Origin: Astrocystis sublimbata | Lineage: Eukaryota; Ascomycota; Sordariomycetes; Xylariales; Xylariaceae | Length of the DNA stretch: 64,000 nt | Reading direction: 5' to 3' | Assembly: GCA_022453515.1 (NCBI GenBank) | Contig: JAJNNY010000019.1 | Location: forward strand, 1-64,000 | Part shown: piece by piece, positions 35,329 through 47,697 of the stretch | Position numbering within the stretch: position 1 is the first letter of the stretch | Layout: each line of letters begins with the position of its first letter | Made by a program: the position numbers and the translations under genes | The notes under the pieces: generated by a model | Databases searched by the model: none | What the model was told of the DNA's origin: nothing | What the model saw: only the letters and a program-made list of their open reading frames with translations

Positions 35329-37146
35329 TCAACCGCGTCGTACGCGACATAACCTCCCATCGGCAGCCGGTTTCCAGGACAGATCAGAGCCGACAGCCGT
35401 ATTGCTCCAGAAGAGATGCTCCGGGTCATACTTGTCCTTCAGACGCAGCAGCTTGTCGTAGTTGGCGCCGAAGTAGTCCGTCTTCCAGTTGGCGTTGTCG
35501 TACGTGGCCTCGTTGAGGTAGGCGCCGCCGCCGGGCGTCACGGCGCGCAGCTCGTCCTGCCAGGTATTGAGCTGCGCCTGGCCGCGGCGCATCTGGTCCC
35601 AGTCGGCGTCCTGCGTGAGTGGGATCCCGATCGTCAGGTGGAAGAGGGCGTCGCGCCACGCCGGCACCACCGAGTTCGACGACGGCGTGTTGCCCACGCG
35701 CGCGTGCGACACGTTGCCCGACACCCCGCTGATGGCGCTGCCGCCCACGCTTGTGCTGTTCACCGTGATGTCCTCGAACGCCGCCACCAGCGCCGGCAGG
35801 TTCCCCTGCACCGTCGCCCGCGGGATCAGCCGCCCGCCGATCGAGTTGTTCGTGTCGTAGAACTGCGTCGCCCACGCCCCGTAGTGTGTCAGGAACCCCG
35901 GGTGTTCGTTGGCGACGTTGCCGACGAGCGTCACATTGAGCGCCGCCGCCTCGTCGAAGAACGGCTGCAGAGCGGCCGTGAGCTCGGCCGCGCTGTGATC
36001 GGGGTAGCTGGCGTACTCGAGCTGGAAGCCAAGTGCCGTGAAGGTCCAGAGGGTGCCGAAGCCATCAATGTCGTCGAGCACAAGGAGATGCTTGAGCCAA
36101 GCCGAGATGGCCTTCCAGTAGTTGTCGCCCGTGTTTGCGAATGAGAACCCGGCGCCAGCAATCGGCCCATCCTTGTATACCTTGATTGTCACGGAGACAA
36201 GGACAGCATAATTGCCGGGCCCGCCACCGGCGATGGCCCAGTACAGGTCCGAGTTCTTGCTTGGCGAAGCTGTCGTGTGGGCTCCGTCGGCCGTGACCAC
36301 CTCGTACTCCAGCACCTGGTCGGCGCCGAGACCATACTTGGCACCCAGAGGCCCGTGGCCTCCTCCTTGTGTGTATCCTCCACCGGCCCCTACGGTGGGA
36401 CATGAGCCGCCCACTGCACGATAGCCTACCTTGTCAGCTGCCGTATACATTTCTATGTTGGTGATGCCGGCCCCAATGCGCATCGCGGCGCCTCGGTACG
36501 TGGACCCCCTGTATCTGGGAATGAAAGTCGTCTGCTTCATGTTGTGTGTCCACAGAGAAAGGGCTCCTTGCCCAGAGGATCGGCCTAAGAAATCATGTCC
36601 TGTGTTCTTGATCACGAGCCTAACGTTGTTGGTCTGTGCGAATCGTACCCCTGCTACCACGTCGTGCGCGCTTGAGACGTTGATTGCAAACGTGGGTAGA
36701 TTCCCCAGTGAGCATGTGCCGCTGGTCGCATCGAAGGGGCTGCATGTCCTGTTCATCCAATACGGCGACATGACATTGACCGGGTCGCCGAGGCTGGAAT
36801 CCGTTAGCATTTCGCTCCACACATGTCCATGATTCCGTCGGTATCTCTTGACTTACAACGTATCCAGGAATGTCCAGTCATCCTGAAGTGTGGTGCACTG
36901 TGCCTTGGCCGCAATACTCAGGTTCGACCCGTAGCAAACTTGGCCCAACGGCGTACCCTGTATCAATCTGCCGCCAATCGTGGCATTTAATCGATTCCAA
37001 ACGCGCTGCTGGGGCCAAGCGGCATCGCCGGGTAGATAGCGACATGTTGCTCTCGCCGAGGCAGCGTCGCCGGCCACTGGGCTGGCGGCAGCTATTTGAC
37101 ATAGAGCCCAAAGGGCCACTACGATCCTCTTGCTTCCAGACATCAT
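35329..37146 (-). CDS. Secreted-type FAD-linked oxidase A (BBE family)
   Basis: Exons 37146-36857 and 36793-35329 give 584 aa. A signal peptide (SKRIVVALWALCQIAAASP) is followed by a FAD_binding_4 domain and a C-terminal BBE segment (NWKTDYFGANYDKL, KYDPEHLFWSNTAVGS). His163 in NTGHDFLG and Cys228 in GGSCPTVGAGGG sit at the positions that bind FAD at two points in berberine-bridge-like enzymes. Such oxidases remove hydride from alcohols or carbon centres and can drive ring formation, as the Diels-Alder-linked oxidase Sol5 does in solanapyrone biosynthesis. Several N-glycosylation sequons (NVS, NVT, NST) agree with passage through the secretory route. Late oxidation of the cluster product is inferred. 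Confidence 0.92.
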
Positions 37147-38421
37147 GATCTGAGCTTAAAGGCGAAGCAAGAAAGCAAACTGATCTAGAGAAAGAGGAGT
37201 GTGAGACCGGACAGTGCTGATGGCCCGATCATGACAACAAAACAAAGCTTTCATGCCGGCGAGGGGCGGCTATTTGAACCAACAAAGTACTGCCAGTTTC
37301 AACACAACAAGACAGCCTGATCGATCGAAAATCGGTTAGATATTCCCTTTCTCCTTAGGCCATGGGGCTGAATTTGGCGCCGAAATCCTTCCCGTGACTG
37401 GACTTTGACACAGCCTCTAATATCAGCAGCTTCGTCGGTCGACGCCAGCCATATTGACCGAGTAGATGACAACACACTACAAAGTCCTGTACAGAGGCGT
37501 TTTGAAACGATATCAACGGCGCTATCGGCGACGCCTTTTAGCTCTATCGAATTCAGGGCCTCGAAGAACAGCAGATTTTGACGCCAACTCACGGCACATT
37601 GGGATAGGCCTCACCTTCTGCCCAAGCATCCATGTCACGCGATGATGCACGATGTAGTACGATGCTTCTATTTTCAGTGTCTAGCTGTAGTATTCGTTCC
37701 AGTTTACCCGGGCCCCTTGAGGCAAATGGTGCCAAGATGACTGTACGCATGCATGCTCCTAATGTCTCGTGGTCTGCGCCGTGGATCTTCGGCGCCCATG
37801 AGGTACTACAATATCCACATACCATATTGGGGTTCAAGGAGTACGTTCATCTTCTACATTCGTTGGTAAGGGGGTTGACTAGACCTTGCTCGGAGACAGT
37901 CTAATAATATCTCGTCTCGTTGCTCGCGTGGCGTAACGAGCTACACTACTGGGGAGGGACAAGGCCGGTCGTCCAATTTTAGATACTCCCGCCCATGCGT
38001 ACACTCTAGTGTAGCATCGTGACATTTGCATCGACTTTGGCATGCGAGCGAAGGATTCCGATAATTTGATCTCAAGGAGCAACATTTGCCCCGAGCCATA
38101 TGGATCCGCTCGTCAGCGATTATGCTTACGGGCTGGGGAACTGACAAGGTAAGGTTCCGTTAGGGCTGCTGTAACGTCAGGGTCCGCCGCCTGTTCTACC
38201 CCTGTCGTCATCTTCTCACTTGAGATGATCACAGATGCGAACGACAATGAGTTGCGCATCACTGATTTTGATTGCTGGGAATAAGCCCTAGATTATGTCT
38301 CTGGGAACACTTGATGCTATATAGAATTGTGTTGTCCCAATGGATGGCGGGCTCTGCCCGGTATAAGTGGCAGACGCCAAGGATCGCGGACTAACTGGTT
38401 CTTTGGACACCAATACCGACT
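37147..38421. other. Divergent intergenic region, FAD oxidase A / P450 B
   Basis: 1275 bp without recognisable coding sequence. Both promoters should lie here. I found no exact TGATTACC in it. Confidence 0.55.
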
Positions 38422-40620
38422 ATGTCTGCTTTCGAGCTCGTTGGTTCTCAGTCTCGAAGCAGCTGGGTGGCCGGCCGCTATCGAGATACCCTCACCGATT
38501 ATGGCCTTGAGGACCTGTGCTGGCACAACGTTGCTGGGATTTTGGCCTCCAGCTACGTAGGCTACATACTCTGCCTATGGCTTTACAGGTGTCCGCATGC
38601 TTCCGCTCTAATTTTGTTTTCTGCCCAGAAACTCTCTCTCTTGTCGTCCGGTGTCTGACCAGATGTAACAGTGTATTTACATCCGTTGTCGAAGATTCCA
38701 GGACCCTGGCTGGCTGGTGAGAAGACCTATTCGGCGTCTAAGAATGTCAACACAGCAAGTTGTCTGACAATGTACTGTAGCCATAACATATTGGCCTGAG
38801 ATATACCACGATGTAATCAGAGGTGGCAAGTTTTTCCTTGCCATCGATGAGATGCACAGGAAATATGGTGCGTATAACATGTCGAGGCTACTAGGCCTGG
38901 ACTTCCCATCTTACGATCTGAGTGACATAACTAAATTCCATGATAGGCCCCATCGTGCGCATCAACCCAGACGAGGTTCATCTTGACGACCCAGAGATGC
39001 TCGACACGATCTTTCCCGGGGCAGGGAGGAAAACGAACAAGCCCGAAGTCGTCGGGAAGAGAACGGGGAGTGAGCTACCAATCCCTTCCCAAGCCATACC
39101 GAGAAAAGGTCACTGACATTATTCCTTTGTCTCAGCACCCAACTCCATGGTGGCCACAATGGACCACGACATGCACCGGCGACGCAGAGGCGCCGTGAGT
39201 GCTTTCTTCAGCAATGCGTCGATCCGACGGTTGGAGCCCATCATGAAGGACCACATGCAGCGAATGCTACTCAAGATCGCCGAGTACGGGCGAACCGGCA
39301 AGCCAGTTCAGCTGCATCACTTGTTCAAGGCGTGCACGAGCGACGTCATCACGATGTACGCTTTCGGGGACTCGTTCGGGTTCTTGGACGAGACGGACCG
39401 AGGCCGCCCTTACTTTGAGGCCACGGATATGTTCTTCGGGCTTACGCACCTCTTTGGACATGCTACTTGGGTTGCGGTCCTCATGCAGTCTTTGCCTATA
39501 TGGGCTGTCGCTGCCTTTGTGCCTTCTCTGTGGGAGCTCTGGAAGAAGCAATCTGTGAGTATCTTGCCCCAACCCGAATGTTACTCCATGCGGGGAGGCG
39601 ATAGCGATGTTGGAGCTGATCTTGGATCTTCACGAATATAGTGGTGGACAGACAGAGTCCGAGAGATTAGACACTCGCCGAACCCAGAGAGGATCAAGAA
39701 GACCATCTTCGAAGGCATCCTCAACAGTACACTTCCAGACGAAGACAAGACAGATGCCAGACTAGCCGCCGAGGCGCAACTGGTCGTCTTCGCTGGCGAA
39801 GGCACGACTGGTATAGTCCCTCTTCCATGCCTCATCCATTCTCCCTCGAATGTGAAACAGGGCTACGCATGTCACTGACCGGATTGCTACCTACTCAGCC
39901 TACACCCTCACAGCTGCCGTATACGAGCTCCTCGCCAACCCCCACGAGCTCGCAAAACTCCGCGCCGAGTTGCAAGCGGCCATCCCAAACGCAGCAGGCG
40001 ACAACATGATACCCTCATTCTCGCAGACCGACAGCCTGCCGTACCTCAACGCCGTGATCAACGAGGTCGTGCGCCTTCACCCGGGGGTTATGAACCGGCA
40101 GCCGCGCATCTCGCCCGACCTCCCCATCGCCTACCGCGACAAGGAGCGCGGCAGAGAATACGTGCTGCCGCCGGGCACGCTCGTCACCATGTCGCCGCTG
40201 ACGATGCACATGAAGGCCGAGGTGTTCGACGATCCGTACGCGTTCCGCCCGCAGCGGTGGATCGACAACCCTAAGATCGGCCGGGGGTTCCTGGGGTTCT
40301 CGCGCGGGTCGAGGAGCTGTCTGGGGTATGTACATTCATTCCACCATCATGTTGCCGTTCTCCGCATATTTCCCCCCTCAAATGCCGTCTTCTCGTACTG
40401 ACGATTTCGTCGTCTCAACAGCATGAATCTGGCGCGAAAGGAGATGGGCATGGTCCTCGCGGCCCTGTTCAGTAAGTACGACGTCTACAGCGGTCAGGAT
40501 GGCCCGAGCATGGAGTTGTTCGATACGGAACGTGCTAGGGATGTTGATCCGAACAGTGACTTTGTCATTCCTGTCCCTGCGCCGGGTAGTAAGGGGTTGC
40601 AGGTCATCATCCGAGGATGA
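38422..40620 (+). CDS. Cytochrome P450 B
   Basis: Eight exons (38422-38590, 38672-38716, 38781-38867, 38947-39069, 39136-39554, 39642-39810, 39899-40325, 40422-40620) give 545 aa. It has a membrane anchor (VAGILASSYVGYILCLWLY), the hinge HPLSKIPGPW, YGPIVRINPDE, I-helix AGEGTTA (332-338), ExxR (Glu393-Arg396), FRPQRW and the heme loop FSRGSRSCLGMNLA with Cys478. It resembles the trichodiene-oxygenase-like P450s common in fungal clusters. The first donor is odd. Joining LYR to the clear LYLHPLSK exon in frame needs cleavage before GTCCGC (38591), while the more normal GTGTCC donor two bases upstream shifts the frame. All other junctions are standard. Confidence 0.9.
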
Positions 40621-41202
40621 ACTGGGCACACACGTACGGTATTAAAGGGCGTTGTATTGAGGCGCTATATATTCTAGAAGCTTTGGTGCCTTGTTTGGCT
40701 TTAACATCAATGCCGTCGCTGTTATAGACAGCTTGATTTCGAGGAAAACTGATAGTGAGTGGTTTTTAGCCCCTGATAAGTGGCTGAAATATAAAACTAA
40801 GGGTAAAGAACAAGGAACCTAGAGATTCAGAACAGCCTATGACGCTCAAAGAATAAGCGCAACGACTCAAAGCCCGGGGCAATACGGGCCCCGCTGTAGT
40901 TTCACATAGGTAATCAATATGGGCGCAAGACGGGGGAATATTCAGTCCGCGCCCAAAATAGACGAGCAGATAGGCGAGCAGGTCAGCAGTCCTTCCCAAG
41001 TACTCGGAGACATTACCAATATACCTTAGTAATTGTAGTTGGCTGCGTCGTGCTTGCAGTGAGGCTGTGAGATTTATCAACGTGCATTCATCTAAATTGT
41101 AAATTCTGTATACCCAATAATTCCCCTGCCTCGATATTAGACCAGGCCCGTCCTATATGTCCCTTCACTCGAATTCTTGAGATCAACATAAATTACAAGG
41201 CT
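40621..41202. promoter_or_regulatory. Intergenic region upstream of the MFS gene
   Basis: The gap between P450 B and the MFS gene, both on +. It contains the TGATTACC word in reverse orientation (GGTAATCA, 40909-40916), about 290 bp before the MFS start. No ORF is supported. Confidence 0.5.
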
Positions 41203-43155
41203 TTGAAGGCTGCTATGATGGATCGTCGGTATCCCAACAGCGAACTTGCTACCTCGTCGGTGTGGTCCAACAACTTCAGCAACGATGAGGTCACCCTGCC
41301 TGGCGGCGAGCCATCCAGTCTTCAAGAAGAGAATGAAAAGCGGGTAAATAAAAACAGGGAAGTCGATCAGTTGATTGAAGAGAAAGAAGAATATCCTCAG
41401 GAGACCCGATTAGTTCTGATTGTTCTGGCTCTGGCACTAAGCGTTTTTCTCTCTGCACTCGACATCGTAAGTCACCTATAGCGAACATGCTGCCAGCTAA
41501 TCCCATTCTCCTCGGCGAGCCACAGGAAAGCGGACTAACACGGATTTACACTTGAAGACAATAGTCGCAACGGCAATCCCCAAGATAACCGACGAGTTCC
41601 ACGGCCTAGACAAGGCAGCATGGTACGGCTCGGCCTTCTTCCTCACATCGGGCAGCTTTCAGGCATCATGGGGCAAGGCGTACCGCTACTTCGACATGAA
41701 ATGGGCATTCATGGCCTCCATCGCCGTTTTCGAGCTCGGCAGTCTGATCTGCGGCGTGGCGCCCAACTCGGACGCCTTCATCGTTGGCCGTGCCATTGCC
41801 GGCTCGGGCGTCGCAGGCATGGGCACGGGCGGCTATACGATTATCGCCTATGTCGTTGAGCCGAGCAAAAGACCTACTTACACTGGCATCATCGGGCTGA
41901 GCTATTGCTTCGCTTCTGTGCTGGGCCCGCTCGTTGGAGGTGCGATCACGACCAGCACCACTTGGCGTTGGTGTTTTTACATCAACCTTCCTATTGGGGC
42001 GGTCAGTTTCCTCCTCCCCCCTTCCTCCTTTCTCTCGCCAGTCGCGTATCCCTCAAAGGGCGAGTTTGTGTTTTCAGACAGGTCAGCCGCTAACACGACT
42101 CCAGATCACCATCATCATCATCACTCTGTTCTTTCACACACCAAAAGCAGCCAAGCCCACGGAAGCGTCATGGAAAGAGAAGTTCCTTCAAGCGGACTTC
42201 GTCGGTGTTGCGCTAGTCCTCGGTGCTCTGGTATCGTACAGTCTCGCGACGCAATACGGAGGGCAGACGAAGCCGTGGAATAGCGGTACCGTCGTCGGTC
42301 TCCTTGTGACCGCGGGGTCGTACTTTCTCACCATCTACTACCTACCAATCTACTTCCAGAGCATTGGTGAGTGCACACTTCCCTGCATTTTGTCGGAGTC
42401 TTACGCTGATCGTGGCCCTTAGACAACGCCAGTCCGATCCTCTCGGGCGTAGACACGCTCCCGCTCATCATCGCGTCAACGGTAGGAGTCCTTGGGGCTG
42501 GGCTCTTCATCACCCACACAGGCCATGCGATCCCCTTGCGCGTGGCCAGTGCCGTCATTGGGACAGTAGGTTCAGGCCTGATCTTCACTTTGGACATTGG
42601 CACAAGCACTGGCAAATGGATTGGGTACCAGATCATCGCCGCCATCGGGTGGGGAGCCGGCTTTCAGATCCCGGTCATTGTGTCGCAGGCACTCTCCGAC
42701 CCGGAGGATATCCCTTCTATCACAGCGATTATTCTGTGTAAGTGAACATCTACTCCCCTCCGATCCCTTCTACATCTTATGATGGCAATTACCATGGCTC
42801 AACTGTCTATGTAAACTAACTGAGCTATTTTGCTGGACTAGTCTCCCTCAACGTTGGTTCAGGTCTGTTGATCAACGCAGCACAGTCGGCCTTCGTCAAC
42901 AGGATCATCGTGACACTCCCTACGAGCGCGCCGGGCGTCAACCCGAGCCTCGTGATCTCAACAGGCACGCTGCAGCTCCGTTCGGTATTCTCTGAGGAGC
43001 AAATCCCCGGTATCCTGATGGCTTACATGGCTGGGATCAAGACTGCCTTTGCTATTGCTCTGGCGGCCTGCGGTCTTTCGGTCTTTGTCAGTGTCTTGGG
43101 GCAGTGGAAGAGACTGAACCCCGAACAGGTCAAAGGCGGTGGTGCAATGGCTTGA
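41203..43155 (+). CDS. MFS drug/metabolite exporter (14-TM, DHA2-like)
   Basis: Five exons (41203-41466, 41558-42001, 42105-42366, 42423-42737, 42842-43155) give 532 aa; inner Met codons at 41215 and 41218 are also possible starts. A charged, cytosolic N-terminus ([20 protein letters not shown]) precedes about 14 hydrophobic spans. Family motifs include [13 protein letters not shown] (motif D1-like), [30 protein letters not shown] (motif B-like) and [18 protein letters not shown] (motif C, typical of antiporters). It is a proton-driven plasma-membrane exporter and, inside the cluster, most likely secretes the product or gives self-protection. Confidence 0.94.
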
Positions 43156-44285
43156 AGCTACGACAGCTTTGTGTATTGCATGCAGTACTACTATTGGACT
43201 CGAGATTAAGATGCGATATAGGTATCACAGGGGACGGGTCGGGTGGCTTCAGCACTGGCGCATTACTTGCATATAATAGACTACCTAGGTACTTTGATTT
43301 CTCAACTGAGCGCAACTGATGAGATCTGAGCAGTCGTGCATTATGATATCATATTTCCCTGCTATGAATGATGATAAGAGATTAACATTTATTCTCTCAT
43401 GTAGACTGTGTTGTTATTTTACTGACATTGCAGTCGTTCCAATGTGTTTTCGACGATGTTGTGCATTCTCTGTGTGTTCCCAACTTGAAGTGTATCGCGA
43501 AGAACGATGCAGTGATCCCTTACTATACGTGTACGGTGCGTATACTGTATCGCAGACAGTATTTCTTACAGTACCTACCTACCTAGGTACAGTACAATCA
43601 ACTAGGGTTAGTGGATTACCACAAGAGGGTGCCTGTGTTCGGCCTGTCTCGCCTAGCAGCAGCTTCCACTACCTAAGAAACTGACGGCGCATGACAAAAG
43701 ACCCTCAATTCCATTACCTTGAGAAGGTCAAAACTGCCCGAACTCTCGGCGTATGCCTACAGCCTACTACTATGATGACCCGCCGCGTACTGTGGCTTAA
43801 TGCTGCAGGGATGGCGGCGGGTCATCATGAATGAAATGCAAGATGGGCATTTGGCGAACTCGATACATCTGATTACCCGAACGGATGGATCAACAAGCCG
43901 ATCTGGGGTGACGGCGAGACGCTAGCAGGGGTTACATGCAAGATTGATGACGGTGCAGCGGGAGGTGCCGAGGGCGCCGAGGTCATCCTTGTTTACACGC
44001 AAGGATCCGAGCCCTAGACGAGACCCTTGACCAGGATACGGTTGATGATACCATACCCTTGGGTCAGCATCGTTCGGGGCAATTCTGTATAGGTAGGTGA
44101 ATCGGCATGGGAATTCAACGTTTCCGTCGCGCTTGTAAGCGACGATGGCCATTTCTTCATATGGGCTGATTTTGCATCTCCTCCCTTGACCATTCCACTA
44201 CCGACGTTTTCGTTTTCTGTCTCGCGTCCGTCTCACCTCCAAGAAGATCCAAAAATAGCAAGTTTCCTACATCTTCTCAACCGCC
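43156..44285. promoter_or_regulatory. Intergenic region upstream of the SDR gene
   Basis: 1130 bp with no supported gene. TGATTACC lies at 43870-43877 in the context ATCTGATTACCCGAA, about 410 bp before the SDR start. Overlapping CCTACCTAGGTAC words occur near 43572-43590. Confidence 0.5.
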
Positions 44286-45261
44286 ATGGCCAAGAAGACA
44301 GTTCTCATCACCGGCTGCAGCGACGGCGGCATAGGCTCGACCCTGGCCAAGCAGTTCGCCGCGCACGGGTACCACGTCTTCGCCACGGTGCGCACCGTCT
44401 CCAAGGCCGCCTCGCTGCAGGCAGTCAGCGGCATCGACATCCTCGAGCTCGAGGTGACGTCGCAGGAGTCCATCGCCGCCTGTGCCGCCGACGTTGACCG
44501 CCGCACCGCCGGCTCGCTCGACGTGCTCGTCAACAATGCCGGCGCTGACTTCGTCGTGCCCTTTCTCGACGTCAAGATCGACGAGGCCAAGAAGCTCTTC
44601 GACGTCAACGTCTTCAGCATCCTGATGGTCACCCAGGCGTTCGCGCCCATGCTCATCAACGCCCGCGGCTGCGTCGCCAATTTTGGCTCCATCGCTGGCG
44701 AGATGCCTCTGTGCTGGTCCAGTATGTTTTTCTCTCCATGTCTTTCTCGTTCGCTTCCGCGTTCTATCTTCGCGTCATGTGTTTTTTTTTCTTCTTACTT
44801 TGTTTTTATTTGTATTTTTTGCTGACAGCGATACCTCCCTGTTTTTAGGCGTATACACAAGCTCCAAAGCAGCAGCGAAGCACCTGTCCGAGTGTCTGCG
44901 GACGGAAATGGCGCCGCTCGGCGTACGCGTCATAACAGCCGTTGTCGGCGCTGTACACACCCCAATCCACCAGCGTGCCGGCGAGCTCGACTTGCCGCAG
45001 GGGTCATACTACAGAAACCTTCGAGACCACATCAACGAGGTTCGCAAGGGTACAACGAAGCCCGGCGCTTGCGACACCGAGACCGTCTGCAAAGGTCTCA
45101 TCGCCGATATCACCGGCAACAAGAGTGGCGTAGTCTGGCGGGGAGGAACAGCTGGTGGCGTACGCCTGCTCAGCTGGATTGCGCCTGCGGGCATTTGGGA
45201 CTCGATTGTGAACAATGGGCGCGGGCTCGAGCAGGTTGTTCGGCCTGGTGACAAGGAATGA
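44286..45261 (+). CDS. Short-chain dehydrogenase/reductase
   Basis: Exons 44286-44721 and 44849-45261 give 282 aa. Classical SDR features are the cofactor loop TGCSDGGIG (9-17), NNAG, and the catalytic YTSSK (Tyr148, Lys152), with NFGSIAGE before it. The sequence resembles the NADPH-dependent 1-acyl-dihydroxyacetone-phosphate reductase (Ayr1) group, which is often recruited into fungal clusters. It probably reduces a ketone or oxidises an alcohol on the polyketide. No signal peptide is present. A T-rich tract fills the intron. Confidence 0.92.
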
Positions 45262-45878
45262 TAGCAGGGTGTTGTGACTTGCGACTTAGTAAATACGGAG
45301 TTATACCTGGGCTCTTTTCTTTATCACAAATTAATATGATATCCTTTTGTACGAGTTTCAGCGACTTATAAGCTCATGCGACGCGAACGGTGCCCTAGCC
45401 TCAAGCTTGGATTCAGTCATCGCCATCTCATCATGGACAAGATATCAGTGCCATCAGACATCATGATTCTAGTGCCGTTACGCTATCGTAGCATACCTAA
45501 TGCTAGTTAGTATCCTAGCGAGAGAGGTGGACAAGAGTGTTCCGTTCTGTATTTGTGAAGATGCTAGCTATGTCATGAATCGTCAAGTAGATAACCATAG
45601 AAATCTTGACATAATCAATGGTGTAATCTAGCCGGTGTGCGCTGATTACCGTGACCGTGACTTACATGCTGACGACGTGATAGTAATACTGCTGACATGG
45701 AGCGACGATGGTACCACGGATTCCGCCGAGCACGGCACGAAGCCGACCTGTTTTGTTGGAAGTTGCGCGATCGCTCAGATGCATACAACTACCTACTTTA
45801 TCTATACGTCTCCGTGTACCCAAGATATGACAACGCTTGAAGCGAGCCACCTCACCCACTAGATAGAGTCACGTCACG
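45262..45878. promoter_or_regulatory. Intergenic region upstream of FAD oxidase B
   Basis: TGATTACC occurs at 45643-45650, about 230 bp before the start codon, directly followed by GTGACCGTGAC, which shares the GTGAC half-site of the 34778-34889 array. No ORF is supported. Confidence 0.5.
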
Positions 45879-47697
45879 ATGGGCAACTTCTTCTCAAAAC
45901 CCACAGCGCCCGAAGCCCTCCGAAAGGCAGGGATCGAGATTTTAAGCCCAGATACAGCCGAATACCAGAAGAGGAATGGGAGCTACTGGTCCAACAGCGC
46001 GAAGCTGTCCCCCAAAGCCATAGCCCGTCCGCGCAATGCCAAGGAGGTATCGGCTATCGTCAAGCAGCTGGTAAGCGCCAGCGAGAAGTTCGCCATTCGC
46101 AGCGGCGGCCACACGCAATGGGCCGGAGCCAGCAACATCGACAATGGCATCACCATCGACCTCGGCCGCCTCGACTGGGCGCGGTACGATGCCGCCACCG
46201 AGACCGTCGACATCGGCCCCGGCGGGCGCTGGCGCGACGTCTACACCAAGCTGGCGCCGCACGACCGCGTCGTCGCCGGCGGGCGCGAGGGCAACGTCGG
46301 CGTGGCGGGTCTGATTCTCGGCGGGGGGAACACGTTCTACACGGCGCGGCACGGCTTTGCTTGCGACAACGTGGTGTCGTTCGAGGTCGTGCTCGCGGAC
46401 GGGCGCATCGTGACGGCGTCCGCGGACGACGACGCTGCCACCAAGGATCTGTGCTGGGCGCTCAAGGGCGGGAGCAACAACTTTGGCATCGTGACCAACT
46501 TCCGTATGCGTGCCATTCAGAGTGCGCCGATCTGGGGCGGGCTTACGTTCTATCCGCACCAGATTGCGCCGGCTATGCCGGAGGCGCTGGTGGAGTTTAC
46601 GGGGGGCATTCGACAGGATGTCGATAGCAACATGCTTTGCTTTTTTGCTTATACTGGTACGCTTCCATTCCCATACGACTTTCATCCCATTTCAGGGTAA
46701 ATACCATGATCTTTTTACTGACGAATATCAGTGAGTCTTCGCGTCGCTGGGCACCTGCTTCCCTCTTGAGAGCCCCTGCGCGAGCCCTGCTATGCCATAC
46801 TAACGACACTCCAAAGCCTCAATTCAAAGGTCTCGGTATCGCAACCTTCTTTGTACAGACGGCTGGTGTCGAGAAGGCGCCAGCCTACAGCAAATTTCTA
46901 GAACTACCATCCATCATGAGTATGTGCCAGGCGACGACGGTTGTCGATCTGGTCTCATCTCCTCAGAACAACTTGCCAATAGATTATCAGTGAGTGATAG
47001 ATAGACAACCACTGCCTAGCATGCATTCAGTTTGCTCTCTCTTCGTTTTATCTCGCTTCATATTCTATGTACTTGAATCCACGTAAGCTAACGACACGAT
47101 CTCGTTGTGTGTCCACAGCGACATATGGTTCACAGCCACACTCAAGAACGACGCAAGGATCGTCCGCAAAGCCTACGAGCTCCACGAGGCTTTGGTGGCC
47201 GAGATGCAGGTCCACATCCCAGATGGCGACTTCTGGACGCAGTGCCTGTTCCAACCGCTGCCGAAGCTGTTCGGCGAGAACTCGGCCAGACTCGGCGGCA
47301 ACGCGATGGGCGTGGAGCGGCAGGAGGTCGACGGCCTGCTGTTCCAGGCTGCCGCGAGTGAGTAACCCCCAGAGCTGTCTTCTTACTTGATCAGGTAGGA
47401 AATTACTGACTCCGGCGGTTTACAGTGGTGCGGACGCCGGAGCAGGAGGCCTTCGCTTACGCAAGAGTCAAGGCTTGGGTCGAGGCTGTCCGCGCATTCG
47501 CGGCTTCTGAGGTCGAGGGTGGTGTGCTGGAGTGGACATATCTCAACTACGCTGATCGGAGCCAGGACCCTCTTGGTAGTTATGGGGCTGCGAATGTGAA
47601 GAAGCTTAAGGGAGTCGCTGCCAAGTATGATCCTAATGGCGTCTTCCAGAGGCTTTGTCCGGGGGGGTTTAAGGTCTCGCAAGTTCGGACGGATTAG
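45879..47697 (+). CDS. FAD-linked oxidase B (non-secreted type)
   Basis: Four exons (45879-46656, 46830-46989, 47119-47357, 47426-47697) give 482 aa. It starts MGNFFSKP with no signal peptide, unlike oxidase A. The FAD_binding_4 domain shows His78 in RSGGHTQWAG (single covalent FAD link), GREGNVGVAGLILGGG with no second Cys, and ALKGGSNNFGIVT. C-terminal signatures are HDIWFTATLKND and KYDPNGVFQRLCPGGFKV. In intron 1 a perfect TACTAAC (46798-46804) lies upstream. The first AG after it (46816) breaks the frame, so the second (46829) is used here, leaving a short join that should be checked by RNA. MGN could allow N-myristoylation. It is the last gene of the cluster. Confidence 0.9.

Noticed and set aside
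35416..36144. Arg/Val-rich 242-codon frame on + opposite FAD oxidase A
   Set aside because: It is a GC-rich shadow of the conserved FAD-binding exon, with biased composition and no homology-like motif.
45942..46685. 247-codon minus frame opposite FAD oxidase B
   Set aside because: Antisense shadow of the strongly coding exon 1.
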